From: Pyxidicoccus sp. MSG2
GTDB lineage: Bacteria; Myxococcota; Myxococcia; Myxococcales; Myxococcaceae
Length of the DNA stretch: 64,000 bases
Assembly: GCF_026626705.1 (NCBI RefSeq)
Contig: NZ_JAPNKC010000001.1
Coordinates: forward strand, 1,736,001-1,800,000
Reading direction: 5' to 3'
The notes beneath the pieces are model-generated. The model searched no databases, was not told where the DNA came from, and saw nothing but the letters and a program-made list of their open reading frames with translations. Positions 34,634 to 46,200 of this stretch are shown piece by piece (position 1 is the stretch's first letter; every line of letters starts with the position of its first letter). The position numbers were made by a program, and so were the translations under genes.

Positions 34634-35728
34634 ATGCCCCGCCTCCTCGACACCCTCCCCGTGCTCTACCGGGAACTCCTCCCCGCCTTCTTCCACCAGG
34701 ACGTCCCCGACGAGACGAAGGCCACCTGCTCGAACTGCGCCATGTGCAAGGAGAACGCGCCGGGCGCCGTCGACGCCGTGGACGGGGTGAGCCGCTTCTT
34801 CCGGCCGGACACCAAGTGCTGCACCTACTCGCCGCGCCTGCCCAACTACCTCGTGGGCGCGCTGCTCTCCGACGAGCGCCCGGAGCTGGCCGAGGGCCGT
34901 CGCCGCATGGAGGAGAAGCTCGCCAGCCGCAGCGGCGTGACGCCGCAGTGGGTGCGGCCGCCGGCGAAGTTCCAATTCCTCTACAAGAACGGGCACCAGT
35001 TCTTCGGCCGGGCCGCGTCGCTGCGCTGCCCCTACTTCGCCGTGGACACCGGCGGCTGCACCATCTGGCCCTACCGCGAGGCCGTCTGCTCCACCTTCTT
35101 CTGCAAGTACGTGGCGGGCGCCGACGGCCGCAAGTTCTACATGTCCATGAAGACGTACCTCACGCTGGCGGAAATCCAGCTCTCCCGCTGGGCGGCGTTC
35201 CAGCTGCTGCCGGACTACGTCCTCTCCGGAAAGGACCGCGCGGAGACGCAGGCCGTCCCGCTGAGCGTGGAGGACCTGGACGACACCGCGCCGCCCGCGA
35301 AGGCGTACGCGGAGCTGTGGAAGGGGTACGTCGGACTCGAGGCGGACTACTACCGCGAATGCTACCGCCTGGTGCGCGAGCTGCCCGCGGACGGACTGGA
35401 GCGGCTGCTCGGCCTGGACGGCACGATTGAGCTGAAGACGCTGGAGAAGCTCCACGACACCGCCGTGTCGCCGAAGCTGCCGCGCACCCTCAAGTTCAAC
35501 CCCGACGCCACCGTGCAGTGGATGCAGGACGGCAGCGTCGCCCTGGGCGCGTACAGCGACTTCGACGCCCTGGCCCTGCCCGGCGAGGCGTACGGCCTGC
35601 TGGTGGAGTTCACCGGCCGCGAGCCCGTGGACGCCGTGCGCCACCACCTGCGCGAGCACAAGCAGGCGGACCTCTCCGAGGACGTGCTGCTGGAGCTGTA
35701 CCGCCACCGCATCCTCGTGGAGGCGTGA
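34634..35728 (+). CDS. Cysteine-cluster protein (YkgJ-like metal-binding)
   Basis: A 364-residue soluble protein with an N-terminal Cys array: 'CSNCAMC' (about residues 33-39), 'KCCTYSPRLPNY' (about 62-73) and 'LRCPYF...CTIWPYREAVCSTFFCKY' (about 134-160). The spacing and 'CPYF...CTIWPYRE' resemble YkgJ/UPF0153-type zinc or Fe-S binding proteins. The C-terminal 90 residues look like a winged-helix-like domain ('GRYEFTG'-type strand, then 'DLSEDVLLELYRHRILV'). The role is unknown. It directly follows the DUF2378 gene, so the two may work together. Confidence 0.72.
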   Translation: MPRLLDTLPVLYRELLPAFFHQDVPDETKATCSNCAMCKENAPGAVDAVDGVSRFFRPDTKCCTYSPRLPNYLVGALLSDERPELAEGRRRMEEKLASRSGVTPQWVRPPAKFQFLYKNGHQFFGRAASLRCPYFAVDTGGCTIWPYREAVCSTFFCKYVAGADGRKFYMSMKTYLTLAEIQLSRWAAFQLLPDYVLSGKDRAETQAVPLSVEDLDDTAPPAKAYAELWKGYVGLEADYYRECYRLVRELPADGLERLLGLDGTIELKTLEKLHDTAVSPKLPRTLKFNPDATVQWMQDGSVALGAYSDFDALALPGEAYGLLVEFTGREPVDAVRHHLREHKQADLSEDVLLELYRHRILVEA

Positions 35729-35743
35729 GCGGGCCGCGCGCGA

Positions 35744-36577
35744 CTACGGCTGTCCGGACAGCGCGCCCAGCTCGCGCAGCAGCCGGACGGCCGCGTGCGT
35801 CTGGCGCCAGGGGAAGACGGTGCCGGCGAGGTGCTCGGCCAGCCACGCGCAGAAGCCCGGGTCGCCCGCGCCCAGCCACGCGGCCCACTCGGACAGCTCG
35901 GCCTCGGTGGACTCCCAGGCGCGGCGGTAGGCGCTGGCCGCGGCCATGACCTCCGACACCGCGTGGGTGAAGGCGTCCAGCATGGCCCGCAGCTCCAGCG
36001 GCGCGCCCGGCTCGCTGCCGCGCGACTCGCGCAGCCGGCCCACGTGGACCAGCAGGCCCTGCTCCAGCGCGGCGGCGGTGCCCAACCGGGCCTGCGCGCC
36101 GCGCAGCAACAACTGGAGGTCCTCGCCCAGCTCGCGCAGCAGCTCCTCGCTGGAGCGGGCCACGGGACGGCCCAGCCGCGTGCAGACGGCCTGCCACAGG
36201 TTGCTGTAGCCCAGCAGCTCCGCCACGCTCCGCCCCACGTGAGGCGGGACGCGGTCGAGGAAGTCGAGCGCACACGTGCGGGCCGCACCCACCAGGGTCC
36301 CCACCTCGGGGCCACCCTTCGTCAACTGGAGGAGCCGCCAGGCCCACTGGAGCGCCTGCTCGGTGGAGCGGAACAGCGCCTCGCAGCCCACGCCGAGCGC
36401 ACCCGCGTGGCTCGTGTCCACGAAGGGAGAGGCGACCACGGCGGGAGCGGGGGCGACGGGCGACGGCTCGGCCCGGGGTGCCTCACCGGGAGTCACGGTC
36501 TCGGTGCCGCGGTCGTCCGTGCGCCGGTCCGGCCCGGAGCCCGAATCGCGTCCCGACGAACCGCTGTCCAGCCACAT
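35744..36577 (-). CDS. Hypothetical soluble helical protein
   Basis: A 277-residue protein. The first 55 residues are low complexity (Ser/Gly/Pro-rich). The rest is predominantly helical with a repeating Leu pattern and no signal peptide. I recognise no family. The ATG 36577 start has a strong ribosome site (GGAGG, 4 bases upstream), which is why the 57-nt longer frame is rejected. It converges with the Cys-cluster gene 16 bp away. Confidence 0.65.
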   Translation of the reverse strand: MWLDSGSSGRDSGSGPDRRTDDRGTETVTPGEAPRAEPSPVAPAPAVVASPFVDTSHAGALGVGCEALFRSTEQALQWAWRLLQLTKGGPEVGTLVGAARTCALDFLDRVPPHVGRSVAELLGYSNLWQAVCTRLGRPVARSSEELLRELGEDLQLLLRGAQARLGTAAALEQGLLVHVGRLRESRGSEPGAPLELRAMLDAFTHAVSEVMAAASAYRRAWESTEAELSEWAAWLGAGDPGFCAWLAEHLAGTVFPWRQTHAAVRLLRELGALSGQP

Positions 36578-36775
36578 GCCGCGCCTCCTGAAGCTCAAAT
36601 GGCGGACTCCTGGTATCGCATGCCGCACCCACAACCTCCAGACCCCCTCCCCGCACGGACATGCCCGGACGAGAGGGGCCCGAAGGCCGGAACGGGGGTG
36701 TACGGGCTCCTGACGCCGCGCGGCCCGGCGGATTCACGGGGCCCCCCCGGGCTCCGGAGGGAGGCGAAGCGACAG

Positions 36776-36803
36776 CGCCCCCCGGTGCGGGGGCACCGGA
36801 GGG
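36776..36803 (-). terminator. Hairpin after the DUF2383 gene
   Basis: CCGGTGC (36782-36788) and GCACCGG (36793-36799) pair around a GGGG loop, extended by CCC/GGG with one bulge, 33 bases past the stop of the minus-strand gene at 36836. A likely terminator. Confidence 0.5.
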
Positions 36804-36835
36804 CCATGGACCCGACGCGTCAGGTCGTCCCCGCG

Positions 36836-37273
36836 TCAGTGAAGGGTGCGCTTCAGGCGGCTGAGCCGCTCGTGGGTCCGCTTCTGGGCGGGTAGCAGCT
36901 CCATCCGCACGAAGCGCCGGGCCTCGCCGTGCACCTGGTCCAGTCCACCCTGGTAGTCGTTGAGGCCGTGATCCTCACCTTCCTCCAGGGCCTGGATGGC
37001 CGCCTTCTCCCCGAGCACGTCCGCGCCCCCCTGGACGAGCTTCGCGAAGCCGCCCCACACGCCCGAGCCCTCCGCGGGCTCGCCGCCCATCTTCCGGATG
37101 CGGTCCTTCAGCTCGTCCACCCGGTGCTCGTGGTCGTGCTGGCAGTCCTCCAGCGCGTCCCGGAGCCGGTCGTCCGACACATGCCCCAGTGCCTGACGGT
37201 ACGACTCCACCGCGGAGATTTCCCCTCGAAGGAAGGTGTTGAGCGCGTCGACATCCTTGCCGATGTTCGCCAT
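36836..37273 (-). CDS. DUF2383/PA2169-type four-helix-bundle protein
   Basis: A 145-residue ferritin-like helical protein: 'DVDALNTFLRGEISAVESYRQAL' begins the first helix, 'CQHDHEHRVDELKDRI' is a His/Glu-rich second helix, and 'ALEEGEDHGLNDYQ' a third. The Glu and ExxH-like positions could bind metal. Family members are stress-related or of unknown role. The start has GGAGG six bases upstream. It is divergent from the assembly-line operon. Confidence 0.8.
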   Translation of the reverse strand: MANIGKDVDALNTFLRGEISAVESYRQALGHVSDDRLRDALEDCQHDHEHRVDELKDRIRKMGGEPAEGSGVWGGFAKLVQGGADVLGEKAAIQALEEGEDHGLNDYQGGLDQVHGEARRFVRMELLPAQKRTHERLSRLKRTLH

Positions 37274-37762
37274 GGACGGCCTCCTGCTTGAGCGTGGTAC
37301 CGCGCGAAGGTGGTGCCGTCCCCGGACGGAGGCGAGGCCCGCTCCCTCGCACGCCCAACCCCCTGGGGCGGGTGGCGCCCACGGCCGGCTGCCCTATTTG
37401 CAAGAATGCGCTCGGACTGTGAATATGCCGCGCACGCGACGTCACGCGCGACCCACACCCCGGCCATGATTCGACAGCCTGAACCACCCCCCTGTGCGGC
37501 CCGGTGCCGTGCGTCCCCTCCCCCACTCCGCGTCGCAGCCCCATCCCAGGGGCCTCGTACCCGCGCTGGGATGGAGTGCTGTCAGGGGTGACATGCAGGC
37601 TTCACCCGTCGTTACTCCCCTTGAGCCTGTTTCATCTGTTCTAAACGCCCTGTCTCAATTATCGGGCCCTCACGGGAAGGCCCTTCACCAGGGCTTCTCG
37701 AACAGCCCGTGTCTCCCCGGGAAACACGGCGCTGCTACCGCGATACATTTCTAGGAGGCGTC
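37274..37762. promoter_or_regulatory. Upstream region of the FAAL-NRPS-PKS operon
   Basis: 489 bp without a supported gene, between the DUF2383 gene and the first assembly-line gene. Its last 150 bases (about 37610-37760) are clearly more AT-rich than the surroundings ('CATCTGTTCTAAAC', 'CTCAATTATC', 'GATACATTTCTAGGAGG'), as expected for the promoter and 5' leader of the operon. A 6-bp hairpin CCGTGT/ACACGG lies at 37707-37729. I could not assign -35/-10 boxes with the right spacing. The ribosome site AGGAGG is at 37753-37758. Confidence 0.55.
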
Positions 37763-40700
37763 GTGCCCACCGGTCTTCCTTCGGACCTGGATTCCCGCTG
37801 TGACACGCTCGTGGAGCTGCTGCGCTTCCGCGCGGAGCGGCAGCCCAACCAGCGTGCCTTCACCTTCCTCGTCGACGGCGACGAGGAGGAAGCGCACCTC
37901 ACGTACGCGGAGCTGGACCGGAAGGCGCGCGCCATCGCCGCGGCCCTGCAGGCCCGGGGCGCGCAGGGCCAGCGGGCCCTGCTGCTGTACCCGCCGGGGC
38001 TGGACTACATCGCCGGCTTCTTCGGCTGCCTCTACGCGGGCGTCATCGCCGTCCCCATCTACCCGCCGGACCCGATGCGCCTGGGCCGCACCCTGCCCCG
38101 CCTGCTGGCCATCAGCCAGGACGCGCAGGCCACCGTCGCCCTCACCACCGACTTCATCCTCGGCATGGGGGAGATGCTCTTCGAGCAGGCGCCGGAGCTG
38201 CGCGAGCTGCACTGGCTGGCCACGGACACGCTGGACGAGTCCACCGGCGAGGCGTGGAAGCACCCGGGCGCCACCGCCGCCACCACCGTCTTCCTCCAGT
38301 ACACCTCCGGCTCCACGTCGTCGCCCAAGGGCGTGGTGCTCAGCCACGCCAACCTGATGCACAACCTGGGGCTGATCCACGGGTGCTTCGGGCACTCGAA
38401 GAGCAGCCAGGGCGTCATCTGGCTGCCGCCGTACCACGACATGGGCCTCATCGGCGGCATCCTCCAGCCGCTCTACGGTGGCTTCCCGGTGGTGCTGATG
38501 TCGCCGGTGGACTTCCTCAAGCGCCCGCTGCGCTGGCTGAAGGCGGTGTCGCGCTACGGGGCCACCACCAGCGGAGGGCCCAACTTCGCCTACGACTTGT
38601 GCATCCGGAAGGTGACGCCGGAGGAGCGCGCCGCGCTCGACTTGAGCAAGTGGGACCTGGCCTTCAACGGCGCCGAGCCGCTCCAGCCGGAGACGCTGCG
38701 CCGCTTCGCGGAAGTGTTCGGTCCGTGCGGCTTCAAGATGGAGGCCTTCTACCCCTGCTACGGCCTGGCGGAGGGCACCCTCATCGCGTCGGGCGGCCTC
38801 AAGGTGGAGGCGCCGGTGCTGCGCACCGTGGACGCCGCCGCGCTGAAGAGCCACCGCGTCCAGCAGTCCCAGCCGGAGCTCCCGGGCGCGCAGACGCTGG
38901 TGGGCTCGGGGCGCAACCTGGACGGACAGAAGCTCCTCATCGCCCACCCGGAGACGGGGGCGCCGCTCGCGCCGGGGCAGGTGGGTGAGGTCTGGGTGTC
39001 CGGCCCCAGCGTGGCGCAGGGCTACTGGAACCGCCCGGAGCAGACGGCGGCGGCCTTCGGCGCGAAGGCGCCCGGGGACGACGCGCGCTACCTGCGCACG
39101 GGCGACCTGGGCTTCCTGGACGGCGGCGAGCTGTACGTCACCGGCCGCCTGAAGGACCTCATCATCATCCGCGGCCGCAACCACTACCCGCACGACATCG
39201 AGCGCACGGTGGAGCCGGTGCACCCCGCGCTGCGGCCGGGCTGTGGCGCCACCTTCTCCGTCGACAAGGATGGCGAGGAGCGGCTCGTGGTGGTCCAGGA
39301 GGTGGACCGCCGCGCCGTGGAGTCGGGCAGTGTGGACCTGGAGGCCGTCTCCACCTCCATCCGCCAGGCCGTCGCGGAAGCGCACGAGCTGCAGGTCTAC
39401 GCGGTGGTGCTCATCCAGGGCGGAAGCCTGCCCAAGACGTCCAGCGGCAAGATTCAGCGCTTCGCCACCCGCGCGGACTTCCTGGCCGGCAGCCTGGAGG
39501 TGCTGCACCAGAGCGTGCTCGACACCCCGGCCGCGGCCCCTGTCGCGCCGGCCCGCACGGAGCAGGCCGCGCCCGCCCACGAGGCCCCCGCCGCCCCCGC
39601 GCGCGAGCCCAGCTTCATCCAGAAGGCGTTGACGGCCGTGACGGACCCGGGGGCGCGCCGCGCGCTCCTGTCGGTGTTCCTCCAGGAACAGGCCGCCGCG
39701 GTGCTGCGCCTGCCCGCGTCGCAGGTGGACGCGAAGAGCCCGCTCCACGTGTACGGCGTGGACTCGCTGATGGCCATCGACTTCAAGAGCGCGCTCGACG
39801 CGGGCCTTGGCATCGACGTCCCGCTGGGCGGCATCCTCCAGGGCGACTCGCTGGAGAAGCTGGCGGACACCGTGCTGGCGCTGCTCGCCGCGCCGAAGAC
39901 GCAGGCCTCGGGCCCGGCCGTCGCGGCGCACGAGAGCACCGGTGACGCCCCGCTGTCCGGCGGCCAGCAGGCGCTCTGGTTCCTGCACCAGCTCGCGCCC
40001 GGCAGCGCCGCGTACCACGTGCCCGTCGCGGTGCGCGTGAAGGCCGCGCTGGACGTGGACTCCCTGCGCCGCGCCTTCGACACGCTCGTCACCCGGCACC
40101 CGGCGCTGCGCACCACCTTCGCCATGACGGCGTCCGGTCCGGTGCAGCGCATCCACGCCGAGCTGCCGCTGGACTTCGAGACGGTGGACGCCAAGGGCTG
40201 GGACGACGCCGCCCTGCGCGAGCGCCTGTCCGAAGAGGCCCGCCGCCCGTTCGACCTGGAGGCCGGTCCACTGCTGCGCGTGCGCCTGTACTCGCGCGCG
40301 GCGGATGACCACGCGCTGCTCCTGGCGATGCACCACATCGTCACCGACTTCGGCTCGCTGGCCGTCATCGCGGAGGAGCTGGAGACGCTCTACCCCGCCC
40401 TGCGCGCGGGGAAGAACCTGGCGCTGCCGAAGCCCTCGCGCACCTACGCGGACTTCGCGCGCTGGCAGGCGGAGCTGCTGGCCAGCCCTCGCGGCGCGGC
40501 GCTGGAGCGCTACTGGCGCGAGCAGCTCGCCGGCCCGCCGCCGGTGCTCGATCTGCCCACGGACCACCCGCGTCCGCCCGTGCAGACGTACGCCGGCCGC
40601 GTCCACACCGAGCGCCTGGACACGCAGCTCACCGCGTCCCTCAAGGCGCTGGCACGCGAGCAGGGCGCCACGCTGAACATGCTGCTGCAGGCGGCCTTCC

Positions 40701-43225
40701 AGGTGCTGCTGCACCGCTACACCGGGCAGGACGACTTCACGGTGGGCGTGGTGAGCGCGGGCCGGCATCGTTCGGAGCTGGCCTCCGTGGCGGGCTACTT
40801 CGTCAACCCGCTGGTGGTGCGCACGCGGCCGTCCGCCGCGCTGCCCTTCACGGACTACCTGGCCAGCACGCGGCGCACGGTGCTGGAGGCGCTGGAGCAC
40901 CAGGACCAGCCCTTCAACGTGCTGGTGGACAAGCTCCAGCCGGTGAGGGACCACAGCCGCTCGCCGCTCTTCCAGGTCATGTTCGTGTACCAGCGCGCCG
41001 CGCGCCTGGACGAGCGTGGCCTGACGGCCTTCGCGCTGGATTTGCCGGGCTCGCGCGCCGAGCTGGCCGGCCTTCCGCTGGAGTCGCTGCCGCTGGACCA
41101 TGGCGGCGCGCAGTTCGACCTCACGCTCACCATGGGTGAGGCCGCCAACGCGCTGGTGGCGTCCTTCGAGTACAACACCGACCTCTTCGAGGCGGGCACC
41201 ATCGCCCGCATGGCCGGGCACCTGCGCACGCTGCTCGCCGGCCTCGTGGCGGACCCGCGCCGCGCGCTGTCGGACCTGCCGCTGATGCCGGAGGCGGAAG
41301 CCCAGCAGCTCCTCCAGATGCAGGCCGGTCCTCGCGTGTCGCTGGACGGCTCGCTGCTCCCCGCCCTCTTCGCCTCGCAGGCGGCGCGCACGCCGGACGC
41401 AGCGGCGGTGATGTTCCGCGAAGAGCAGCTCAGCTACCGCGAGCTGCGCCAGCGCGCGGGCTTCCTCTCCGCGTGGCTGCGCGAGCAGGGCGTGGGCCCG
41501 GGCTCCATCGTGGGCCTGTGCCTGGAGCGCTCGGTGGAGATGGTGGCCGCGGTGCTGGGCGTGCTGTCCACGGGCGCGGCCTACGTGCCCATCGACCCGG
41601 CGTACCCGGTGGAGCGGCTGGCCTTCATCCTCTCCGACGCGGGCACCCCGCTGCTGCTCACCCAGTCCACGCTGCACGGCCAGCTCGCGTCGCACGCGGG
41701 CAGCGGCGCGGTGCGGGTGGTGAGCCTGGACACCGAGCTGGACTGGAGCGCCGCGGCATCCGCGACGGTGCCGGAGCCGGTGGCGGTGCGGGCCGAGGAC
41801 CTGGCGTGCCTCGTGTACACGTCCGGCTCCACCGGCCAGCCCAAGGGCGTGATGCTGGAGCACGGCGGCCTCGCCAACCTCGTGCGCTCCTTCGTGGAGT
41901 CCTACGCGCCGGGCGAGAAGGACCGGATGCTGCCGCTCACCTCGGTGGCGTCCGCCAGCTTCGTGGGCGAGGTGCTGCCGCCGCTGTGCACGGGCGCGGC
42001 GCTGGTGCTGCCCACCGAGGAGGAGGTGCTGGACGCGGAGCTGCTCTTGGGCCTCATCGCCCGGCACCACATCAGCATCGTCAGCACGGTGCCCGCGGTC
42101 ATCGCCGGCCTCAACGCGCGCAAGGACACGCTGCCGCCGGTGCGGCTGGTGCTCAGCGGCGGCGAGGCGCTGGTGGCCCGCGACGTGGAGGCGCTGCTGG
42201 ACACCACCACGGTGGTCAACGGCTACGGCCTCACCGAGACGACGGTCTGCACCACGTACCACCACCTGCGTCCGGAGGACCTCGAGGGCCGCGCGTGGAT
42301 GCCCATCGGCAAGCCCATCATCAACACGGACGTGTACGTGCTGGACGCGCGGCGCAAGCCCGTGCCCGTGGGCTGCGCGGGTGAGCTGTACGTGGGCGGC
42401 CTGGGCGTGGCGCGCGGCTACTGGCGCCGCCCGGAGCTGACGGCGGAGCGCTTCGTCGCCAACCCCTTCCGTCCCGGTGAGCGCATGTACCGCACCGGCG
42501 ACGTGGCCCGGTGGCTGCCGGACGGCGTGCTGGAGTACCTGCACCGCGCCGACGACCAGGTGAAGATTCGCGGCTTCCGCATCGAGCTGGGTGAGGTGGA
42601 GGCCGCCGTGCGCCGCCACCCCGCCGTGCGCGACGCCTTCGTCATGGCGCGCGAGGACGCTCCGGGAGACCGGCGCCTCGTGGCCTACGTGGTGCTCACC
42701 GAGCCCGCGCCCACCAGCAGCGACCTCCACGGCTTCCTCTCGGAGTCGCTGCCGCCGTACATGGTGCCGTCGGCCTTCCTGGTGCTGCCGTCGCTGCCGC
42801 TGACGCCCAACGGCAAGGTGGACACGCGCGCCCTGCCGGTGCCGGAGGGCGAGCGCCCCGCGCTGGCCGCCGCCTACGCCCCGCCCACCAGCGAGCTGGA
42901 GCGGCGCATCGCCACCATCTGGGCGCAGGTGCTCAAGGTGACCGACGTGGGCCTGCACGACAACTTCTTCGAGCTGGGCGGCAACTCCATGCTCATCGCC
43001 CAGGCGCACCGCCGCCTGCGCGAGGAGCTGGGTGCGAACCTGGCACTCGTGGACCTCTTCAAGCTCACCACCGTGAACGCGCTGGCCCGCCACCTCGGCA
43101 ATGCCGAGGCGGGCACCGGGGACGCGAAGGAGCAGGCCCAGTCCATCAAGGACGAGGCCGAGCGGCGCAGGGCCGCCATGGGCCGCCGGCAGCAGGCCGC
43201 GCGCGGCCGTGGGACCCGTAAGTAA
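37763..43225 (+). CDS. FAAL-ACP-C-A-PCP lipo-initiation NRPS
   Basis: A 1820-residue multienzyme that probably starts the chain. Domains: fatty acyl-AMP ligase ~15-575 ('[11 protein letters not shown]' at 180, '[10 protein letters not shown]', 'KTSSGKIQR'); ACP ~625-710 (phosphopantetheine Ser668 in 'GVDSL'); condensation ~720-1170 ('HHIVTDFGS' at 857, with Phe in place of the usual Gly after the Asp); adenylation ~1200-1690 ('[13 protein letters not shown]', 'YRTGD'); PCP ~1700-1780 (Ser1742 in 'GGNSM'); charged tail. The adenylation domain has Ala1398 where the Asp235 that holds the alpha-amino group is expected, and 'GLTETT' for the usual GPTE, so the substrate is probably not a standard alpha-amino acid. 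The GTG 37763 start has AGGAGG four bases upstream. First gene of the operon. Confidence 0.9.
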   Translation: MPTGLPSDLDSRCDTLVELLRFRAERQPNQRAFTFLVDGDEEEAHLTYAELDRKARAIAAALQARGAQGQRALLLYPPGLDYIAGFFGCLYAGVIAVPIYPPDPMRLGRTLPRLLAISQDAQATVALTTDFILGMGEMLFEQAPELRELHWLATDTLDESTGEAWKHPGATAATTVFLQYTSGSTSSPKGVVLSHANLMHNLGLIHGCFGHSKSSQGVIWLPPYHDMGLIGGILQPLYGGFPVVLMSPVDFLKRPLRWLKAVSRYGATTSGGPNFAYDLCIRKVTPEERAALDLSKWDLAFNGAEPLQPETLRRFAEVFGPCGFKMEAFYPCYGLAEGTLIASGGLKVEAPVLRTVDAAALKSHRVQQSQPELPGAQTLVGSGRNLDGQKLLIAHPETGAPLAPGQVGEVWVSGPSVAQGYWNRPEQTAAAFGAKAPGDDARYLRTGDLGFLDGGELYVTGRLKDLIIIRGRNHYPHDIERTVEPVHPALRPGCGATFSVDKDGEERLVVVQEVDRRAVESGSVDLEAVSTSIRQAVAEAHELQVYAVVLIQGGSLPKTSSGKIQRFATRADFLAGSLEVLHQSVLDTPAAAPVAPARTEQAAPAHEAPAAPAREPSFIQKALTAVTDPGARRALLSVFLQEQAAAVLRLPASQVDAKSPLHVYGVDSLMAIDFKSALDAGLGIDVPLGGILQGDSLEKLADTVLALLAAPKTQASGPAVAAHESTGDAPLSGGQQALWFLHQLAPGSAAYHVPVAVRVKAALDVDSLRRAFDTLVTRHPALRTTFAMTASGPVQRIHAELPLDFETVDAKGWDDAALRERLSEEARRPFDLEAGPLLRVRLYSRAADDHALLLAMHHIVTDFGSLAVIAEELETLYPALRAGKNLALPKPSRTYADFARWQAELLASPRGAALERYWREQLAGPPPVLDLPTDHPRPPVQTYAGRVHTERLDTQLTASLKALAREQGATLNMLLQAAFQVLLHRYTGQDDFTVGVVSAGRHRSELASVAGYFVNPLVVRTRPSAALPFTDYLASTRRTVLEALEHQDQPFNVLVDKLQPVRDHSRSPLFQVMFVYQRAARLDERGLTAFALDLPGSRAELAGLPLESLPLDHGGAQFDLTLTMGEAANALVASFEYNTDLFEAGTIARMAGHLRTLLAGLVADPRRALSDLPLMPEAEAQQLLQMQAGPRVSLDGSLLPALFASQAARTPDAAAVMFREEQLSYRELRQRAGFLSAWLREQGVGPGSIVGLCLERSVEMVAAVLGVLSTGAAYVPIDPAYPVERLAFILSDAGTPLLLTQSTLHGQLASHAGSGAVRVVSLDTELDWSAAASATVPEPVAVRAEDLACLVYTSGSTGQPKGVMLEHGGLANLVRSFVESYAPGEKDRMLPLTSVASASFVGEVLPPLCTGAALVLPTEEEVLDAELLLGLIARHHISIVSTVPAVIAGLNARKDTLPPVRLVLSGGEALVARDVEALLDTTTVVNGYGLTETTVCTTYHHLRPEDLEGRAWMPIGKPIINTDVYVLDARRKPVPVGCAGELYVGGLGVARGYWRRPELTAERFVANPFRPGERMYRTGDVARWLPDGVLEYLHRADDQVKIRGFRIELGEVEAAVRRHPAVRDAFVMAREDAPGDRRLVAYVVLTEPAPTSSDLHGFLSESLPPYMVPSAFLVLPSLPLTPNGKVDTRALPVPEGERPALAAAYAPPTSELERRIATIWAQVLKVTDVGLHDNFFELGGNSMLIAQAHRRLREELGANLALVDLFKLTTVNALARHLGNAEAGTGDAKEQAQSIKDEAERRRAAMGRRQQAARGRGTRK

Positions 43226-43245
43226 GGATTCAGGAACTGACTTCC

Positions 43246-46200
43246 ATGCCGCGTGACGCGGCCAGCAGGGACGATTTCATGAGCACCGAGAACGAGACAG
43301 AGGGCGGGGGCTTGGAGGGCATTGCCGTCATCGGCATGGGGGCCCGGCTTCCAGGCGCGAAGACGGTGGCCGAGTTCTGGAAGAACCTCAGCGGCGGCGT
43401 GGAGGGCATCTCCTTCTTCACGGAGGAGGAGCTCATCGCGGAGGGCATCGACCCGGCCATCGTGAAGGCGCCCAACTACGTGAAGGCGGGCGGCGTACTC
43501 GGTGACGCGGAGATGTTCGACGCGGCCTTCTTCGGGCTCAACCCGCGCGAGGCCGCGCTGATGGACCCGCAGCACCGCGTCTTCCTGGAGTGCGCATGGG
43601 AGGCCATGGAGGGCGCGGGCTACAGCCCGGAGCGCCAGCCCGGCCGCGTGGGCGTGTTCGGCGGCATGAGCATGAACACGTACCTGCTCAACAACATCTA
43701 CGCGCACCTGGCCCACGTCGCGTCGCTGGAGAGCCTCCAGGCGTCCATCGGCAACGACAAGGACAGCCTCACCACCGAAGTGGCGTACCGGCTCAACCTC
43801 AAGGGCCCGGCCGTCACGGTGCAGTCGTCCTCGTCCACGTCCCTCACCTGCATCCACTTCGCCTGCCAGAGCCTGCTCTCATACGAGTGTGACGCGGCGC
43901 TGGCTGGCGGCGTGTCCATCCACTTCCCGGAGAAGGCGGGCTACCTCTACTACGAGGGCGGCACCACGGCGCCGGACGGGCACTGCCACACCTTCGACGC
44001 CAAGGCCCAGGGCTTCGTCGCGGGCCACGGCGCGGCCGTCCTCATGCTCAAGCGCCTGGAAGACGCGGTGCGCGACGGCGACACCATCTACGCGGTGGTG
44101 AAGGGCTCGGCCTGCAACAACGACGGCTCCCACAAGGTCAGCTACATGGCCCCCAGCGTGGACGGCCATGCGGAGGCGATTGCCCTCGCGCAGGCGGTGG
44201 CGGGCGTGACGCCGGACACCATCAGCTACGTGGAGGCGCACGGCACCGCCACGCAGGTGGGAGACCCGATTGAAGTCGCGGCGCTGACGCAGGCCTTCCG
44301 CCAGGGCACGGACGCGAAGCAGTTCTGCGCGCTGGGCTCGGCGAAGACGAACGTCGGCCACCTGGACTCGGCGGCGGGCGCGGTGGGCTTCATGAAGGTG
44401 GCGCTGTCGCTGCACCACAAGAAGCTGGTGCCCCACCTCAACTACGACACGCCCAACCCGGCCATCGACTTCGCCAACAGCCCCTTCTTCGTGAACACGC
44501 AGCTGCGCGACTGGCCGGAGGGCGCCACGCCCCGCCGCGCGGGCGTCAGCTCACTGGGCATGGGCGGAACCAACGCCCACGCCATCCTGGAAGAGGCCCC
44601 GCCGCTGCCGGCCACCGACGCCCCGCGCCGCCCCGCGCAACTGCTGCTGCTGTCGGCCCGCACGGACACCGCGCTGGAGGCCACCACGGACCGGCTGGTG
44701 TCCCATCTGAAGAACAACCCCGACGTGTCCCTGGCGGACGTGGCCTTCACGCTCCAGGTGGGCCGCAAGCGCTTCGGCAAGCGCCGCGCGCTGGTGTGCC
44801 GCACGGTGGCGGACGCGGTGGAGGCGCTGGGCTCCAGAGACCCTCAGCGCGTGCTCTCCGGCGTGCAGGACTCCGCGGGCCGGCCGGTGATGTTCCTCTT
44901 CTCCGGCCAGGGCGCGCAGTACGTGGACATGGGCCGGCAGCTCTACGAGACGGAAGCCGGCTTCCGCGCGGACGTGGACGCGTGCGCGGAGAAGCTCAAG
45001 CCGCACCTCGGCCTCGACTTGCGCACGGTGCTCTACCCGCCCGCGGGCCAGGCGGAGGCCGCGGCCGAGCGCCTGAAGCAGACGGCGCTCACCCAGCCGG
45101 CCCTCTTCGTCATCGAGTACGCGCTGGCGCGCCGGTGGATGGCGTGGGGCGTGAAGCCGCGCGCCATGCTGGGGCACAGCATCGGTGAGTACGTGGCCGC
45201 CTGCCTCGCGGGCGTCTTCTCGCTGGACGACGCGCTGTCGCTGGTGGCCGCTCGCGGCCGGCTGATGCAGGGCATGCCGGCGGGCACCATGCTGGCCGTG
45301 TCGCTGCCGGAGTCCGAGGTGACGGGCCTGCTGCCCGCGACGCTGTCGGTGGCGGCGGTGAACAGCCCCGGCACCTGCGTGGTGGCGGGACCGGTGGACG
45401 CGGTGGAGGCCTTCGCCGCGCAGCTCGCGTCCCGGAGCGTGGCCACCTCGCGGCTGCACACCTCGCACGCGTTCCACTCGTCCATGATGGACCCCATCCT
45501 GGACGCCTTCCGCGAGGCCGTGCGCAAGGTGAAGCGCAACGCGCCCCAGGTGCCCTACCTGTCCAACGTGACGGGCAAGTGGATCACCACCGAGGAGGCG
45601 ACGAGCCCCGACTACTGGGCGAAGCACCTGCGCGGTGCGGTGCGCTTCGCGGACGGCGTGGGCGAACTGCTGAAGGACGCGGACGCCATCCTCCTCGAGG
45701 TGGGGCCCGGCAACACGCTGGCCACGCTGTCCCGCCAGCACCCGGCGAAGGGCGCGCAGCACGCCTTCGTCACCTCGCTGCGCCACCCGAAGGAGACTCA
45801 CGCGGACGCGGAGTTCCTCCTCAACGCCCTGGGCCGGCTGTGGCTGGCGGGCGTGGACGCGGACTGGGACGCGTTCCTCGACGGCGAGCGCCGCCGCCGC
45901 ATCCCCCTGCCCACCGCGCCCTTCGAGCGCCAGAAGTTCTGGGTGGAGCCGAAGAAGGTCTCCCACGCCAAGGCGGCCCAGGTGGACGACACCTCGGGCG
46001 CGGACCAGAAGCAGGACGTGTCTCGCTGGTTCTACCTGCCCACGTGGAAGCGCACGCTGCCGCTCGCCTCCGGTGAGTGGGCGAAGACGAAGGCCTGCTG
46101 GTGGCTCTTCACCCCGGGCCCGGACGGCCTGGGCGGACAGGTGGCGAAGCGGCTGGCCGACGTGGGCCAGGACGTCATCACCCTCACCCCGGGCCCGCGC

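Noticed and set aside
37621..37650. A sigma-70 promoter TTGAGC...TCTAAA before the PKS/NRPS operon
   Set aside because: The spacer is only about 13 bp, too short for a normal promoter; the AT-rich patch alone is not enough to call one.
37751..43093. A 1780-codon minus-strand frame opposite the initiation NRPS
   Set aside because: Same reason: composition of an antisense shadow, no motifs, no ribosome site.
37763..43225. A standard amino-acid specificity call for the first adenylation domain
   Set aside because: Asp235 is missing and the hand-aligned code matches no substrate I know, so no amino acid is named.
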